A stretch of 64,000 nt of DNA from an uncultured Phascolarctobacterium sp. (GCA_900545535.1 UQZN01000003.1:62001-126000); one strand, 5' to 3'. Shown: positions 17,034 through 26,122, numbered from the stretch's first letter. Notes: generated by a model from the sequence alone, not told the origin. Program-made: numbers and translations.

Positions 17034-17256
17034 TCTCCAGCACCTCCTTTCTGTATCTTTTTACTGTTACAAGAGCTACTTTATTGTCAGACAGCAAACT
17101 CTGCCTAACTACATATTCAACAGCTATCTTCTCCGCCATAACTTCGTTTTGCCGGCGCGGCGGCTGCGTAACTGCAACCGTATATCCGATCCCGGCAGCT
17201 TCCAGTCTGGCAATAGCTTCTGCCAAAGGCAGCGCCAACACATCAGGTATCAGCAT
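17014..17256 (-). CDS. small PASTA-like protein
   Basis: An 80-residue soluble protein. The N-terminal 60 residues (IPDVLALPLAEAIARLEAAG then YTVAVTQPP) resemble one PASTA unit, the fold best known from the outside of PknB-type kinases and penicillin-binding proteins. There is no signal peptide or membrane segment, so this one would stay in the cytoplasm. The ATG overlaps the frr stop (TGATG) and its own 3' end overlaps the ferredoxin start, indicating tight coupling. Function unknown; the PASTA assignment rests on pattern only. Confidence 0.8.
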   Translation of the reverse strand: MLIPDVLALPLAEAIARLEAAGIGYTVAVTQPPRRQNEVMAEKIAVEYVVRQSLLSDNKVALVTVKRYRKEVLENGIVNQ

Positions 17257-17819
17257 CAGATCTCCATAACTTCTTTCTCTTTATTGGCCATGATAGTGTC
17301 GATTTCCTTGATGATCTTATCCGTCATCTTCTGAATATCTTCAGTACCTTTTTTAGCTTCATCCTCAGTGATCTCTTTGGCTTTTTCAGCCTTTTTCACA
17401 GCATCGTTAGCGTCACGGCGCAGGTTACGTATGACAACACGTGCATCTTCGGATTTTTTATGCACAGTTTTGACGATCTCCTTACGACGTTCTTCCGTCA
17501 GCTGAGGCAGATTTAAACGGATCACAGAACCATCGCTGTTAGGGTTCAGTCCCAGGTCAGATTTCATGATCGCTCTTTCAATATCTTTCAGAAGATTCTT
17601 CTCCCAGGGCTGAATAATGATCATTCGCGGTTCCGGGACCGTAACGCTTGCCACCTGGTTGACAGGCGTCGGCGTACCGTAGTAATCTACCATAACCTTT
17701 TCCAGCAAGGCCGGAGTAGCGCGTCCCGCACGAACGGAAGCAAGATCGACGCGCAATACGTCAGTAGTTTTGTGCATTTTACCTTCTGCTAATTCAATAA
17801 TTTCTTTTACTGTTGCCAT
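17256..17819 (-). CDS. frr: ribosome recycling factor
   Basis: RRF (187 residues) splits post-termination ribosomes together with EF-G. Family landmarks: LRVDLASVRAGRATPALLEKVMVDYYG, RMIIIQPWEKNLLKDIE, LNLPQLTEERRKEIVK and the C-terminal EIDTIMANKEKEVMEI. The gene is two bases from the pyrH stop. Confidence 0.97.
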   Translation of the reverse strand: MATVKEIIELAEGKMHKTTDVLRVDLASVRAGRATPALLEKVMVDYYGTPTPVNQVASVTVPEPRMIIIQPWEKNLLKDIERAIMKSDLGLNPNSDGSVIRLNLPQLTEERRKEIVKTVHKKSEDARVVIRNLRRDANDAVKKAEKAKEITEDEAKKGTEDIQKMTDKIIKEIDTIMANKEKEVMEI

Positions 17820-17821
17820 GA

Positions 17822-18547
17822 TTATTTCCCTCCCACCAGGGTACCGATCTCTTCGCCTAAGGCAGCACGCAAAATGTTACCCGGTTTATCAATATTAAAT
17901 ACTACGATAGGAATTTTATTATCCATGCACAGGCTGATCGCCGTAGAATCCATTACGCTCAATTTCCTTTGAATAACTTCAAGATAATCAAGCTTCTCAA
18001 ACATCACCGCATCTTTATTTTTAGCCGGATCACAATCATAAACACCGTCAACGCCTTTTTTAGCCATTAAAATCGCATCGGCTTCCACCTCAGCCGCTCT
18101 TAAAGCAGCCGTAGTATCTGTTGAAAAGTAAGGATTACCCGTACCAGCGGCAAAAATAACTACACGCTCTTTTTCCATATGACGTATCGCACGTCTGCGA
18201 ATATACGTTTCCGCGATCTGCCGCATCTCGATCGCTGTCTGTACACGGGTCGGAACTCCTAAAGTTTCCAAAGCATCCTGCAGCGCCAAAGAATTGATGA
18301 CTGTAGCCAGCATCCCCATATAATCTGCAGTAGCGCGGTCCATACCTTTCGAGCTTCCCGATAAACCACGCCAGATGTTGCCACCGCCGTTGACAATAGC
18401 GACTTCTAAACCACATTCCGTAACATCTTTGATTTGTGAAGCAATGGATTCAACTGTTTCCGGGTCAATACCAAACCCTTTATCACCTGCTAAAGCTTCA
18501 CCGCTCAATTTTAAAATGACACGCTTGTACTTTGATTTCTCCGCCAC
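17822..18547 (-). CDS. pyrH: UMP kinase
   Basis: A 241-residue bacterial UMP kinase making UDP from UMP. ILKLSGEALAGDKGFGID, VAIVNGGGNIWRG, VFAAGTGNPYFSTDTTAALRAAE and SLCMDNKIPIVVFN are diagnostic. I use GTG 18547, which lies eight bases behind AGGAGG; the GTG two codons earlier (18553) is too close to that site. A -10-like TACAAT lies about 60 bases upstream but its -35 is poor, so the promoter is uncertain. Confidence 0.96.
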   Translation of the reverse strand: MAEKSKYKRVILKLSGEALAGDKGFGIDPETVESIASQIKDVTECGLEVAIVNGGGNIWRGLSGSSKGMDRATADYMGMLATVINSLALQDALETLGVPTRVQTAIEMRQIAETYIRRRAIRHMEKERVVIFAAGTGNPYFSTDTTAALRAAEVEADAILMAKKGVDGVYDCDPAKNKDAVMFEKLDYLEVIQRKLSVMDSTAISLCMDNKIPIVVFNIDKPGNILRAALGEEIGTLVGGK

Positions 18548-18656
18548 TTCCACGACCTCCTATTTTCTGCAACTCTATATCCTATTTCATATTCTACATT
18601 GTACCAATATTTCCTCTTTTTTACCTTGAGTTTTTTGTGAATTACAGCCATTCGGG

Positions 18657-18690
18657 CAAAAAATAAGAGAACACCGAAGTGTTCTCTTAT
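18657..18690 (-). terminator. rho-independent terminator after tsf
   Basis: Twelve perfect pairs (ATAAGAGAACAC/GTGTTCTCTTAT) with loop TTCG on the minus strand, then a run of six T. It separates rpsB-tsf from the pyrH operon. Confidence 0.92.
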
Positions 18691-18701
18691 GCGGTTTCTC
18701 A

Positions 18702-19352
18702 TTATTTTACAAAAGACATAACTTCTTCTGCAAAGTTTTCTTCTTTTTTCTCAATGCCTTCGCCCAATTGATAACGGGAGAAACGGCGGATAGAGATGTT
18801 CTCACCGATTTTTGCAATGGATTCGGTGATCAGATCAGAAATAGTTTTATCGGGATCTTTAACGAAAGGCTGTTCCATCAGGCATACTTCTTTGTAGTAT
18901 TTTTCGATACGGCCTGCAACCATTTTTTCAATGATTTTTTCAGGTTTGCCTTCGTTGCGAGCCTGTTCAGCCAAAACAGCCTGTTCATGCTCAAGCTCAG
19001 CAGTAGGAACTTCTTCGCGTTTGAGGTAAGACGGATTGGTTGCAGCAATGTGCATAGCAATGTCTTTTACCAATTCTTTGAAAGCATCAGTTTTAGCAAC
19101 AAAGTCAGTTTCGCAGTTGACTTCTACCAAAACGCCGATACGTCCGCCGCCATGGATATAAGCTTCAACTAAACCTTCAGCAGCTACACGGCCAGCTTTT
19201 TTAGCGGCGGCAGCCAGGCCTTTTTCACGCAGGAAGTCGATCGCTTTTTCAAGATCGCCATCGGTTGCGCTCAAAGCTTTTTTGCAGTCCATCATACCTG
19301 CGCCAGTACGTTCGCGCAGCTCTTTTACTAATGCAGCAGTAATTTCAGCCAT
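18702..19352 (-). CDS. tsf: elongation factor Ts
   Basis: EF-Ts (216 residues), the nucleotide exchange factor of EF-Tu. The UBA-like N terminus (LVKELRERTGAGMMDCKKAL) is followed by the EF-Tu contact TDFVAKTDAFKELV. It is the short form with a reduced second subdomain, common outside Proteobacteria. It lies 25 bases after rpsB and ends in a strong terminator. Confidence 0.97.
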   Translation of the reverse strand: MAEITAALVKELRERTGAGMMDCKKALSATDGDLEKAIDFLREKGLAAAAKKAGRVAAEGLVEAYIHGGGRIGVLVEVNCETDFVAKTDAFKELVKDIAMHIAATNPSYLKREEVPTAELEHEQAVLAEQARNEGKPEKIIEKMVAGRIEKYYKEVCLMEQPFVKDPDKTISDLITESIAKIGENISIRRFSRYQLGEGIEKKEENFAEEVMSFVK

Positions 19353-19377
19353 TTATTCGTCCTCCAGTATTTGATTA

Positions 19378-20115
19378 TTATTCAGCGTCTTCAGCAGCAA
19401 CTTCTTCAGCTGCGGCAGCTTCTTCCATCTGCATACCCTGACGGCCTTCCAAAACAGCGTCAGCCATTTTTGCAGTCAGAAGTTTTACAGCACGGATAGC
19501 GTCATCGTTAGCCGGGATCACATGATCGATAACGTCAGGATCGCAGTTGGTGTCAACAGTAGCAACGATAGGAATGTTCAGTTTGCGTGCTTCGAGCACA
19601 GCAATATTTTCTTTGCGGGGGTCAACAATAAAGAGCGCGCCCGGCAATTTTTTCATGTCTTTGATACCGCCAAGATATTTGTTCAGTTTTTCCATCTCAT
19701 GACGGAGACCAAGCACTTCTTTTTTAGTCAGTACGTCGAAAGTTCCGTCAGCTTCCATAGCTTCCAGTTTACGCAGACGGCTGATACGGGTCTGGATAGT
19801 TTTGAAGTTAGTCAGCATACCGCCCAGCCAACGTTCGTTGACATAGAACATGTTGCAGCGTAAAGCTTCTTCACGCATAGCTTCCTGAGCCTGTTTTTTA
19901 GTGCCTACGAACAAAATGTTTTCGCCGCGGGCAGCAACATCGCGCAGGAAATTGTAGCATTCTTCAACTTTTTTAACGGTTTTTTGCAGGTCGATGATGT
20001 AGATGCCGTTTCTTTCAGTGAAAATGTACGGAGCCATCTTAGGGTTCCAGCGACGGGTTTGGTGACCGAAATGAACACCAGCTTCAAGTAATTGTTTCAT
20101 GGAAATAATAGCCAT
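19378..20115 (-). CDS. rpsB: 30S ribosomal protein S2
   Basis: S2 (245 residues): MKQLLEAGVHFGHQTRRWNPKM, TERNGIYIIDLQKT, FVGTKKQAQEAM, ERWLGGMLTNFKTI and the NANDDAIRAVKL-like VIPANDDAIRAVKLLT are all standard. The start ATG 20115 is preceded by GGAGG; a longer frame would run into the structured leader. The tail is acidic and alanine/glutamate-rich. A promoter and a folded leader lie upstream. Confidence 0.98.
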   Translation of the reverse strand: MAIISMKQLLEAGVHFGHQTRRWNPKMAPYIFTERNGIYIIDLQKTVKKVEECYNFLRDVAARGENILFVGTKKQAQEAMREEALRCNMFYVNERWLGGMLTNFKTIQTRISRLRKLEAMEADGTFDVLTKKEVLGLRHEMEKLNKYLGGIKDMKKLPGALFIVDPRKENIAVLEARKLNIPIVATVDTNCDPDVIDHVIPANDDAIRAVKLLTAKMADAVLEGRQGMQMEEAAAAEEVAAEDAE

Positions 20116-20141
20116 TTTTATTTGCCTCCTGTTTTTTCCTC

Positions 20142-20196
20142 CGCAGAAATCGTCTCTAACCCTCACCGCAAGCGGACAGCGGGCGATCATTCTGCG
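20142..20196 (-). promoter_or_regulatory. structured leader of rpsB-tsf
   Basis: In the leader RNA, CGCAGAA (20190-20196) pairs perfectly with TTCTGCG (20142-20148), enclosing about 40 bases that hold an inner CCGC/GCGG stem. The fold lies between the rpsB promoter and ribosome binding site. Autogenous S2-binding leaders are known in other bacteria; whether this one works that way is an inference. Confidence 0.5.
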
Positions 20197-20219
20197 TGTG
20201 TATTTTTACACCGTGTGAT

Positions 20220-20248
20220 ATTATATCATAGTTACGCCCTCTGCACAA
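20220..20248 (-). promoter_or_regulatory. promoter of rpsB-tsf
   Basis: TTGTGC (20243-20248), 17-base spacer and a perfect TATAAT (20220-20225) on the minus strand, about 105 bases before the rpsB start. The rest of the region up to 20403 is the divergent spacer to the aminotransferase gene, in which I see only weak plus-strand promoter-like boxes. Confidence 0.75.
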
Positions 20249-20403
20249 GTTTTTCTTAATAAATAACTGCAAAACCTGTTTAATCCTTTACACTTAACAT
20301 GTATACAAAATATTTTAACAATTAAACTTGCAAGCGATATGCAGATGTGTTAGATTGAGTTTGTTTATTATTAGTATTATATATGAAAGGTGGAATGACT
20401 TCC

Positions 20404-21582
20404 ATGAGCTTCAACATCGACAAAATGATCTCCCCCTTTATTAAAGCCCTTCCGCCGTCCGGATTGGCAAAATTTCTGGAAATCACAGCCAACAACCCTG
20501 ACATTGTGCCGCTCAGCGTCGGCGAGCCTGATTTCGATATTCCGGATAAAGTGCGCGAAGCCTGCATCGACAGCCTGAAAGCAGGTAAAAGCAACTACAC
20601 CTCTACTCTGGGAATGCTGGAGCTGCGCGAAGTGATCGCCGCTGATACCCTCAAAAATTACGGCGTGCAATATGACCCTAAAACTGAAATCATGGTCACT
20701 GTAGGCGTCAGCGAAGCCTTAGACGTCGTTATCCGCACGATCATGGTGCCGGGCGGCGAGATCATTATTCCTGAACCATGCTACGTTGCCAATAAAGCCT
20801 GCATAATTTTGGCCGGCGGCAAACCAGTGCCAGTAGAAACAAAACTGGAAAACGGCTTCGTACCTGCCATAGCAGACCTGGAAAAAGCTGTAACCGATAA
20901 AACCCGCGCTATCCTGCTGGGTTATCCCAACAACCCTACTGGCGCGATCATGAGTAAAGAACAGATCAAAGCCATTGGTGACTGGGCCGTAAAACATGAT
21001 CTTATGATCATTTCCGACGAACTTTATGCCCACCTGACTTACGGCGGCAAAAAGCACACCATGTTTACTGCTTTCCCTGAATTTAAAGACCGTACCGTGG
21101 TTTTAAACGGTTTCTCCAAAGCATATGCCATGACCGGACTGCGTCTCGGTTACTTTACCGCTCCGGCCGCATTCGTCCAGGCAGCAAACCTGCTCCATCA
21201 AAATGTAGTCCTCTGCGCCAATATCACGGCCCAATACGGCGCGATCGCCGCACTTAAATACTGCGAAAAAGATATGCAGGCTATGGTCGCCGAATACGAA
21301 AAACGCCGCCAGATCATGATTGACGGCTTTAAAGAGATCGGCCTGCCCCTCTATGAACCAGAAGGAGCCTTCTACGTGTTCCCCTGCATCAAACAGACCG
21401 GACTTACAAGTATGGAATTTGTGGAAAAACTGCTTGCTGAAGAAGAAGTACTTGTTATTCCCGGCAGCTCCTTCGGCGCCAGCGGAGAAGGCTTTATCCG
21501 CTGCTCCTATGCCTACAGCGAGGACAATCTGCGGGAAGCACTGAAACGTATCGCCAGATTTATCAAAAAATATACTAAATAA
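20404..21582 (+). CDS. class I/II PLP-dependent aminotransferase
   Basis: A 392-residue fold-type I aminotransferase resembling aspartate/aromatic aminotransferases and the PatA group. LSVGEPDFDIPDKV is the N-terminal substrate loop, YPNNPTGAIMS carries the PLP-ring asparagine, ISDELYAHL the PLP-binding aspartate/tyrosine, and NGFSKAYAMTGLRLGY the Schiff-base lysine; the substrate-carboxylate arginine is in GFIRCSYA. ATG 20404 is chosen because AAAGGTGG lies ten bases ahead; two earlier in-frame ATGs lie on or next to that site. It is the only credible plus-strand protein gene in the window and probably a single-gene transcript. The exact amino donor cannot be read from sequence. Confidence 0.93.
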   Translation: MSFNIDKMISPFIKALPPSGLAKFLEITANNPDIVPLSVGEPDFDIPDKVREACIDSLKAGKSNYTSTLGMLELREVIAADTLKNYGVQYDPKTEIMVTVGVSEALDVVIRTIMVPGGEIIIPEPCYVANKACIILAGGKPVPVETKLENGFVPAIADLEKAVTDKTRAILLGYPNNPTGAIMSKEQIKAIGDWAVKHDLMIISDELYAHLTYGGKKHTMFTAFPEFKDRTVVLNGFSKAYAMTGLRLGYFTAPAAFVQAANLLHQNVVLCANITAQYGAIAALKYCEKDMQAMVAEYEKRRQIMIDGFKEIGLPLYEPEGAFYVFPCIKQTGLTSMEFVEKLLAEEEVLVIPGSSFGASGEGFIRCSYAYSEDNLREALKRIARFIKKYTK

Positions 21583-21590
21583 GTATCTAA

Positions 21591-21630
21591 AAGTAAAGCG
21601 GACAGCCTTTAAAGGCTGTCCGCTTTACTT
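21591..21630. terminator. bidirectional palindromic terminator
   Basis: A 40-base perfect palindrome (AAGTAAAGCGGACAGCCTTT and its complement) directly between the convergent aminotransferase and ATPase genes, with T-rich ends on both strands. It can end transcription from both sides. Confidence 0.92.
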
Positions 21631-22860
21631 TTACAATAACCCCACAGGTATATACCAGTTTTTAGCATCGACAGGCAGTAAATCACTCGCCAGGCAAATA
21701 ACACCGCCGTTACCGATTATCATCGGTCTTTCACCCTTTGTAACCGGCTTCAAAATTTCAAACTTCTTGATTTCACGGGCAGGCTGCGCACTTTTACGAA
21801 TTGCCAGCGGATATACACATCCATCTGTCTCGATCAGCAATTCAATTTCTTTAGTATTAAAATCACGGAAATAACTGAGCGGCGGCACCTGACCGCAGTT
21901 AATAAAGCTTTTATAAATCTCGTTCACTACCCAGGTCTCAAAAAAATTAGACGCCATCGCTCCCGCTTCCAAAGTCGCCGCACTGCTCCAGCGCAGCAAA
22001 TAAGCAGCAAGTCCCGTATCAGTAAAATAAAGCTTCGGCGCTTTGACAGCATACTTTAAATTAGGATGTGCAAGCGGTTCCAGAAAGTATACCAGCCCTG
22101 CGGCAGCCAAAACCTTTAACCACTGCTTGGCCGTAGGCGGCGTAATCTCCACCTCTTTAGCTAAAGCTGCATAATTTAGCATACTGCCGGTATAGCTGGC
22201 AGCGGCACATAAAAACCTGTAAAATTGCAATTCATCATTTACCTGTGCCAGCTCTTTCACATCACGCTGCAAAAAAGTCTGCACATAAGACGAATAATAG
22301 CAATTCCAATCCTGCTCAGAAGCATTATTCAAAGCAGGCATACTGCCCTGCCAGATCCGCTCAAACAGATCGCTCATCGGCAGCAGTAGCGAATCCTGGG
22401 CCCGCTTCAGTAAAAATTCAGTTTCCGACACAAACGTCGCGGCAGGACGGGCAAGCAATTCACCATAACTCAAACCCAATAAATTAACGACGGCGATCCT
22501 GCCAGCCAGACTTTCACTGACTCCGTTCATCAGCTCAAAGGCCTGCGACCCGGTCAGCCAAAAATCACCGTTCCGGCCCTGTTCATCAACATACATTTTT
22601 ATATATGGCAGCAGCTTCGGCGCCATCTGGATCTCGTCAATCAAAAGCGGCGGCTTATAACGCTGTAGAAAGAGTGCCGGCTCAGTCATCGCCAGGCTGC
22701 GCACGTTGATGTCGTCCATCGTCACATAAGTGCGGCCGCTATCCGCCAGTTTGCGCAATAGGGTAGTCTTGCCTACCTGCCGCGGCCCCGTAACCAGCAG
22801 CACCTTAAAACAACTGCTCAGCTTTTCGATTGTTGTCTCCAAATGACGTTTGATATACAT
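21631..22860 (-). CDS. AAA-type ATPase with DUF4143 domain
   Basis: A 409-residue protein of the widespread ATP-binding family with an AAA_14 N-terminal domain and DUF4143 C-terminal part. Walker A is VTGPRQVGKTTLL (about residues 23-35), Walker B LLIDEIQMAP, sensor LTGSQAFELM. The C-terminal half shows YAALAKEVEITPPTAKQWLKVL (helix-turn-helix-like) and a PD-(D/E)XK-like stretch FFETWVVNEI...FRDFNTKEIELLIE. Biological role is unsettled; such genes occur in many variable copies per genome. It stands alone, with AAAGGAACG ahead of the ATG. Confidence 0.9.
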   Translation of the reverse strand: MYIKRHLETTIEKLSSCFKVLLVTGPRQVGKTTLLRKLADSGRTYVTMDDINVRSLAMTEPALFLQRYKPPLLIDEIQMAPKLLPYIKMYVDEQGRNGDFWLTGSQAFELMNGVSESLAGRIAVVNLLGLSYGELLARPAATFVSETEFLLKRAQDSLLLPMSDLFERIWQGSMPALNNASEQDWNCYYSSYVQTFLQRDVKELAQVNDELQFYRFLCAAASYTGSMLNYAALAKEVEITPPTAKQWLKVLAAAGLVYFLEPLAHPNLKYAVKAPKLYFTDTGLAAYLLRWSSAATLEAGAMASNFFETWVVNEIYKSFINCGQVPPLSYFRDFNTKEIELLIETDGCVYPLAIRKSAQPAREIKKFEILKPVTKGERPMIIGNGGVICLASDLLPVDAKNWYIPVGLL

Positions 22861-23065
22861 CGTCGTTTCGTTCCTTTATTACAAAAATTTCATGCCAAAT
22901 TTATCCCGGGCAATGTTACGCAGATAAGCCATTTCCTCACGCTTCCTGAAAATAACTATCCACACCGTAATAGGTGATAGTAACCTAGCACAATAATTTA
23001 TTACACAGTCATTTATTTAAGTATATAATGTCAATCATTCTACTTGAATGTTTTTAATAGTCTAT
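22861..23065. other. intergenic region, no confident gene
   Basis: About 205 bases between the ATPase and the accessory operon. A plus-strand TTACAC-17-TATAAT lies at about 23000-23035 with nothing downstream on that strand. On the minus strand a short open segment ends in MAYLRNIARDKFGMKFL just before the ATPase start; it may be the tail of a lost gene, but it is too short to call. No clear terminator for the accessory operon is visible. Confidence 0.5.
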
Positions 23066-23905
23066 TTATATTGTTTTAACGTATCTATACTTAGTCTTTC
23101 CAGTATAAATAGCAAACAACTTTGCAAAAGTTATCTTGGTAGAAATATTATCTGCTTCTGCCCAATCATACTGATTTTTTGAAGAACTTTCCCATCGGAT
23201 TTGCGATGCAAAATGCATGCGTAAATAAACGCTCAAATTTTGACCACGATAATTTTTTTCGACAACTATCCGGCTTGCTTTTTCAGTGAAGTAATATACC
23301 GCAATCAAATTATCGGCAACATAGATGCCTACAACATTATTATCCCTGATTTGTTCCTGCCAGTCCTCGTCTTCTATGGATAATTTATTGTATTTACCCA
23401 TGTAGTCAACGATCAATCGTTCCACTTCACTTTTGTCATTTAAACTCACTGTACCAATACGCATATTATTTTCGCAAAGTTTCCACTTATTCTCTTCTAA
23501 ATATTTAAAAGATATCTTATGCAAATTTCCGTAAGATAGCCGCACTTGCTCATACTTTTGTTTACATTCATAATTATTTTCGATAAGCAACTGGTGCAAA
23601 ACATTTACACTGAAATTATTATTTTGTTGTTCATATATATCACAGCAAATTTCTTTATCGGCGTCGGGCAGGCTTTTTGTTTTGGTGGTAAGCCCCCAAA
23701 AATACATTTTATAATAATTGCCCTGATCGGCAAACAAGAATAAGGTTCCATCAACAACAGCATATTTTATTTTCCCCTCATTAATATAGGCAGATATACT
23801 CTTTTTACTGATAAAGTAGTTGAGATACCCCCTCACATGCCCTTCCGTTACATATTGATTATAAAGTTGTTCGTACTCCGATAAAGATTTGATTGTTTTC
23901 AGCAC
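23066..23905 (-). CDS. GNAT-like protein, last gene of accessory operon (paralogue of 26123-27094)
   Basis: A 279-residue soluble protein with no name I can assign. Two alpha/beta halves can be recognised: the first has SLSEYEQLYNQYV and LFLFADQGNYYKMYFWG, the second ends with VVEKNYRGQNLSVYLRMHF and WAEADNISTKITFAKLF. The latter resembles the acetyl-CoA-binding turn and last strands of GNAT N-acyltransferases, though the classic glycine pattern is degenerate. Start is GTG 23905, eight bases behind AAGGA. It follows the hydrolase gene by 13 bases. It aligns by eye with the protein at 26123-27094. AT-rich compared with its neighbours. Likely role: N-acyl transfer to an amino sugar (inference). 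Confidence 0.7.
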   Translation of the reverse strand: MLKTIKSLSEYEQLYNQYVTEGHVRGYLNYFISKKSISAYINEGKIKYAVVDGTLFLFADQGNYYKMYFWGLTTKTKSLPDADKEICCDIYEQQNNNFSVNVLHQLLIENNYECKQKYEQVRLSYGNLHKISFKYLEENKWKLCENNMRIGTVSLNDKSEVERLIVDYMGKYNKLSIEDEDWQEQIRDNNVVGIYVADNLIAVYYFTEKASRIVVEKNYRGQNLSVYLRMHFASQIRWESSSKNQYDWAEADNISTKITFAKLFAIYTGKTKYRYVKTI

Positions 23906-23918
23906 TTATTTTTCCTTC

Positions 23919-24566
23919 TTATTCAATATAGCCGTAATATTCCCGTAAAACAAAAGAATGGCCATGACCGGGATAAACCACTAGATCCGGTGGCAAGCTA
24001 TTGATATAGGGAAGCGCAACATCTGTAAATTTTTTAGAGTTCCCACCTGGAAATTTAGCCGCAGGGACACTTTCATCTAAAAGTATATCGCCGGAAAACA
24101 GAGTGTTTTCGTTGAAGAAGATGAAATTGCCGCCTTCGCTGTGTCCCGGAACTACCTTGATAAAAACAGTATTGCGCTGCCATGTAAACGTGATACTGTT
24201 ATCAAAAAGCTCATCTGCGCTGCATGAATAATTGCTGTCAAAAGCAAAATCCGGCTTTTTCAAGTCGGCCTGAAATTCATAATAGGCTTCAAAATATTTT
24301 GAGAAATTTTTGGCAGGCCTTTGCAGATTATGATCGCATTTTGAATTTGACAACAGCTTGCAGCCATGCAGCTCTTTAAATTTGTTTACGCCGCTGATAT
24401 GGTCGTAATGTTCGTGAGTAACAAGCAACAGATCGACGATCTTGCCTTCTAATAATACTGCTGTTTTTTCATCATAATATGGATCAATCACTATACAATG
24501 CTTCCCCTCTTCTACGATATACATATTTTGTTCTAAAAGAGGGGTAGTACAGGTTATTATTTTCAT
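23919..24566 (-). CDS. metallo-beta-lactamase-fold hydrolase
   Basis: A 215-residue glyoxalase-II-like hydrolase. The metal motif HEHYDH is at about residues 51-56; further ligands are in GHSEG, FSGDIL and the C-terminal YPGHGHS. The family cleaves thioesters among other bonds, so release of an acyl group from a carrier protein or CoA is plausible here. The ATG overlaps the stop of the adenylation gene by four bases (ATGA), so the two are translationally coupled. Confidence 0.85.
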   Translation of the reverse strand: MKIITCTTPLLEQNMYIVEEGKHCIVIDPYYDEKTAVLLEGKIVDLLLVTHEHYDHISGVNKFKELHGCKLLSNSKCDHNLQRPAKNFSKYFEAYYEFQADLKKPDFAFDSNYSCSADELFDNSITFTWQRNTVFIKVVPGHSEGGNFIFFNENTLFSGDILLDESVPAAKFPGGNSKKFTDVALPYINSLPPDLVVYPGHGHSFVLREYYGYIE

Positions 24567-26086
24567 TTTTGCATCTCGTCCCCATAAATTTTTTGCAGCA
24601 TTTTTTTATCTATCTTGCCGTTAGCATTGTGCGGCATATTTTCCAGGAAAAACATTTTATTGGGCAGCATATATTTAGGCAGCCTGTCTCTGACGCCTAA
24701 AAGGATCTCTTTGGACGTAAGATTTTGACCCGAACAATAGAGGACGATCAGCTGCCTTTCTAAATCGTAGAGGCAAGCACATTCATGTACTCCCTCAACT
24801 GCGTTCACTGCTGTCTCGATCTCGCCCAATTCTATCCTGTAGCCCTGATGTTTGATTTGAAAATCTTTTCTGGTGATATAGACCAGTTCGCCTCTTTCGT
24901 TGTATTTGACCAGATCGCCGGTTTTATAAATTATATCCCGATAATGGGTATTTAGCGGATTCTGCACAAAGACTTCACCGGTTTTTTCGGGATTATCGTA
25001 GTAACCGGAGGCCAAAAAAGACCCCCGCACGCACAGTTCGCCTTCTTCATCAGCGCCGGCTAAGGTATCGTCCTCTTTTAAAACAAAAACGTCGCAATTA
25101 CTGCATGTAGAACCGATGGGAATAGGTTCATCGTCTTTAAATTCCCTGTCGATAATATAATAGGTTGCTATATCGGTAGTTTCAGTAGGGCCAAATAAAT
25201 TGGCATACATGGTATCAGAAGATAAATGCTGACGCCAGTAATTCAGCTGCTTGGTGGGCATGGCTTCGCCTGCAAAAAGAACAGTCTTCAAAAACGGCAA
25301 CTGATGATTATCCAGGGCTTTAAAATTGGCAATCATATTCATGGCCGAAGGAACCCAGTAGATAGTATTGATCTTGACTTCGTTCATAAATTCTATCAGT
25401 TTGACAGGGAAAGAAAAAAGCTGCTTGGGGATAACTACCATCTTCGCACCTGTAAAAATTGTTGAAAACATGGTGGATACGGACATACTGAAATAAAACG
25501 GCGTCTGGCTGCCGAAAACAGTATTTTCATTGATATGAAAGGTTTCTGCATACCACTGCGTATATTTCATAACGCTTAAATGTGTAAGCACCGTTCCTTT
25601 GGGCACGCCGGTAGAACCGGACGTGAACAGCGCATATACGGGATCAGCATCAATCATTTTTTCGCGCACAGCCTGCAACTTATCAGCATCCGGGCTTGTT
25701 TGAACGATTTGTTCATAATCATAAACGTCTTGCCTCATCCCCAGCTTTGCCGCCTGTTTTTGGCACTTTTCATCAACTATAACGGCTATGGGTTTCAGAG
25801 TAGTAAAGATATTTTTTATGCGCTCTATGGGCATCAGCGCATCGATAACCACATAAAAATTGCCGCTGTACACTACCCCCAGCATGGCTTCCCAAGCTTC
25901 GGCCGAGTTATCCATAAAGACGGCCACAGGTTGCCGCATTTTTTCGTATTTACACAAGAAACTGCCGATAGCCCGGGCATTTTTAACAAAATCGGTATAG
26001 GTTATTTGTTTTTTCGCATCTGAGCAGATGATATTAGCCGCAAATTTTGCAGCTGTGCTTTCCAAACAATCTAAAACTGTAATCAT
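24563..26086 (-). CDS. AMP-dependent acyl/aminoacyl ligase (DltA-like adenylation protein)
   Basis: A 507-residue stand-alone adenylation enzyme. Core motifs: YALFTSGSTGVPKGT (residues 151-165), NLFGPTETT, YKTGDLVKYNERGEL, GYRIELGEIE, and the C-terminal lysine motif NGKIDKK. Overall it resembles D-alanine:carrier-protein ligases and NRPS A domains more than long-chain acyl-CoA ligases. It would activate a carboxylic or amino acid as adenylate and load it on one of the two carrier proteins coded about 1 kb upstream. Start ATG 26086 follows GGGGGAG. The substrate is not deducible by eye. Confidence 0.85.
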   Translation of the reverse strand: MITVLDCLESTAAKFAANIICSDAKKQITYTDFVKNARAIGSFLCKYEKMRQPVAVFMDNSAEAWEAMLGVVYSGNFYVVIDALMPIERIKNIFTTLKPIAVIVDEKCQKQAAKLGMRQDVYDYEQIVQTSPDADKLQAVREKMIDADPVYALFTSGSTGVPKGTVLTHLSVMKYTQWYAETFHINENTVFGSQTPFYFSMSVSTMFSTIFTGAKMVVIPKQLFSFPVKLIEFMNEVKINTIYWVPSAMNMIANFKALDNHQLPFLKTVLFAGEAMPTKQLNYWRQHLSSDTMYANLFGPTETTDIATYYIIDREFKDDEPIPIGSTCSNCDVFVLKEDDTLAGADEEGELCVRGSFLASGYYDNPEKTGEVFVQNPLNTHYRDIIYKTGDLVKYNERGELVYITRKDFQIKHQGYRIELGEIETAVNAVEGVHECACLYDLERQLIVLYCSGQNLTSKEILLGVRDRLPKYMLPNKMFFLENMPHNANGKIDKKMLQKIYGDEMQK

Positions 26087-26122
26087 TTTCTCCCCCGGTT
26101 GCTTTAAGTTTACTTATAAAAA

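Noticed and set aside
22861..23000. Short minus-strand peptide ending MAYLRNIARDKFGMKFL as a gene or gene remnant
   Set aside because: Only 17-40 codons, no ribosome site, no family recognised; mentioned only as a possible tail of a lost gene.
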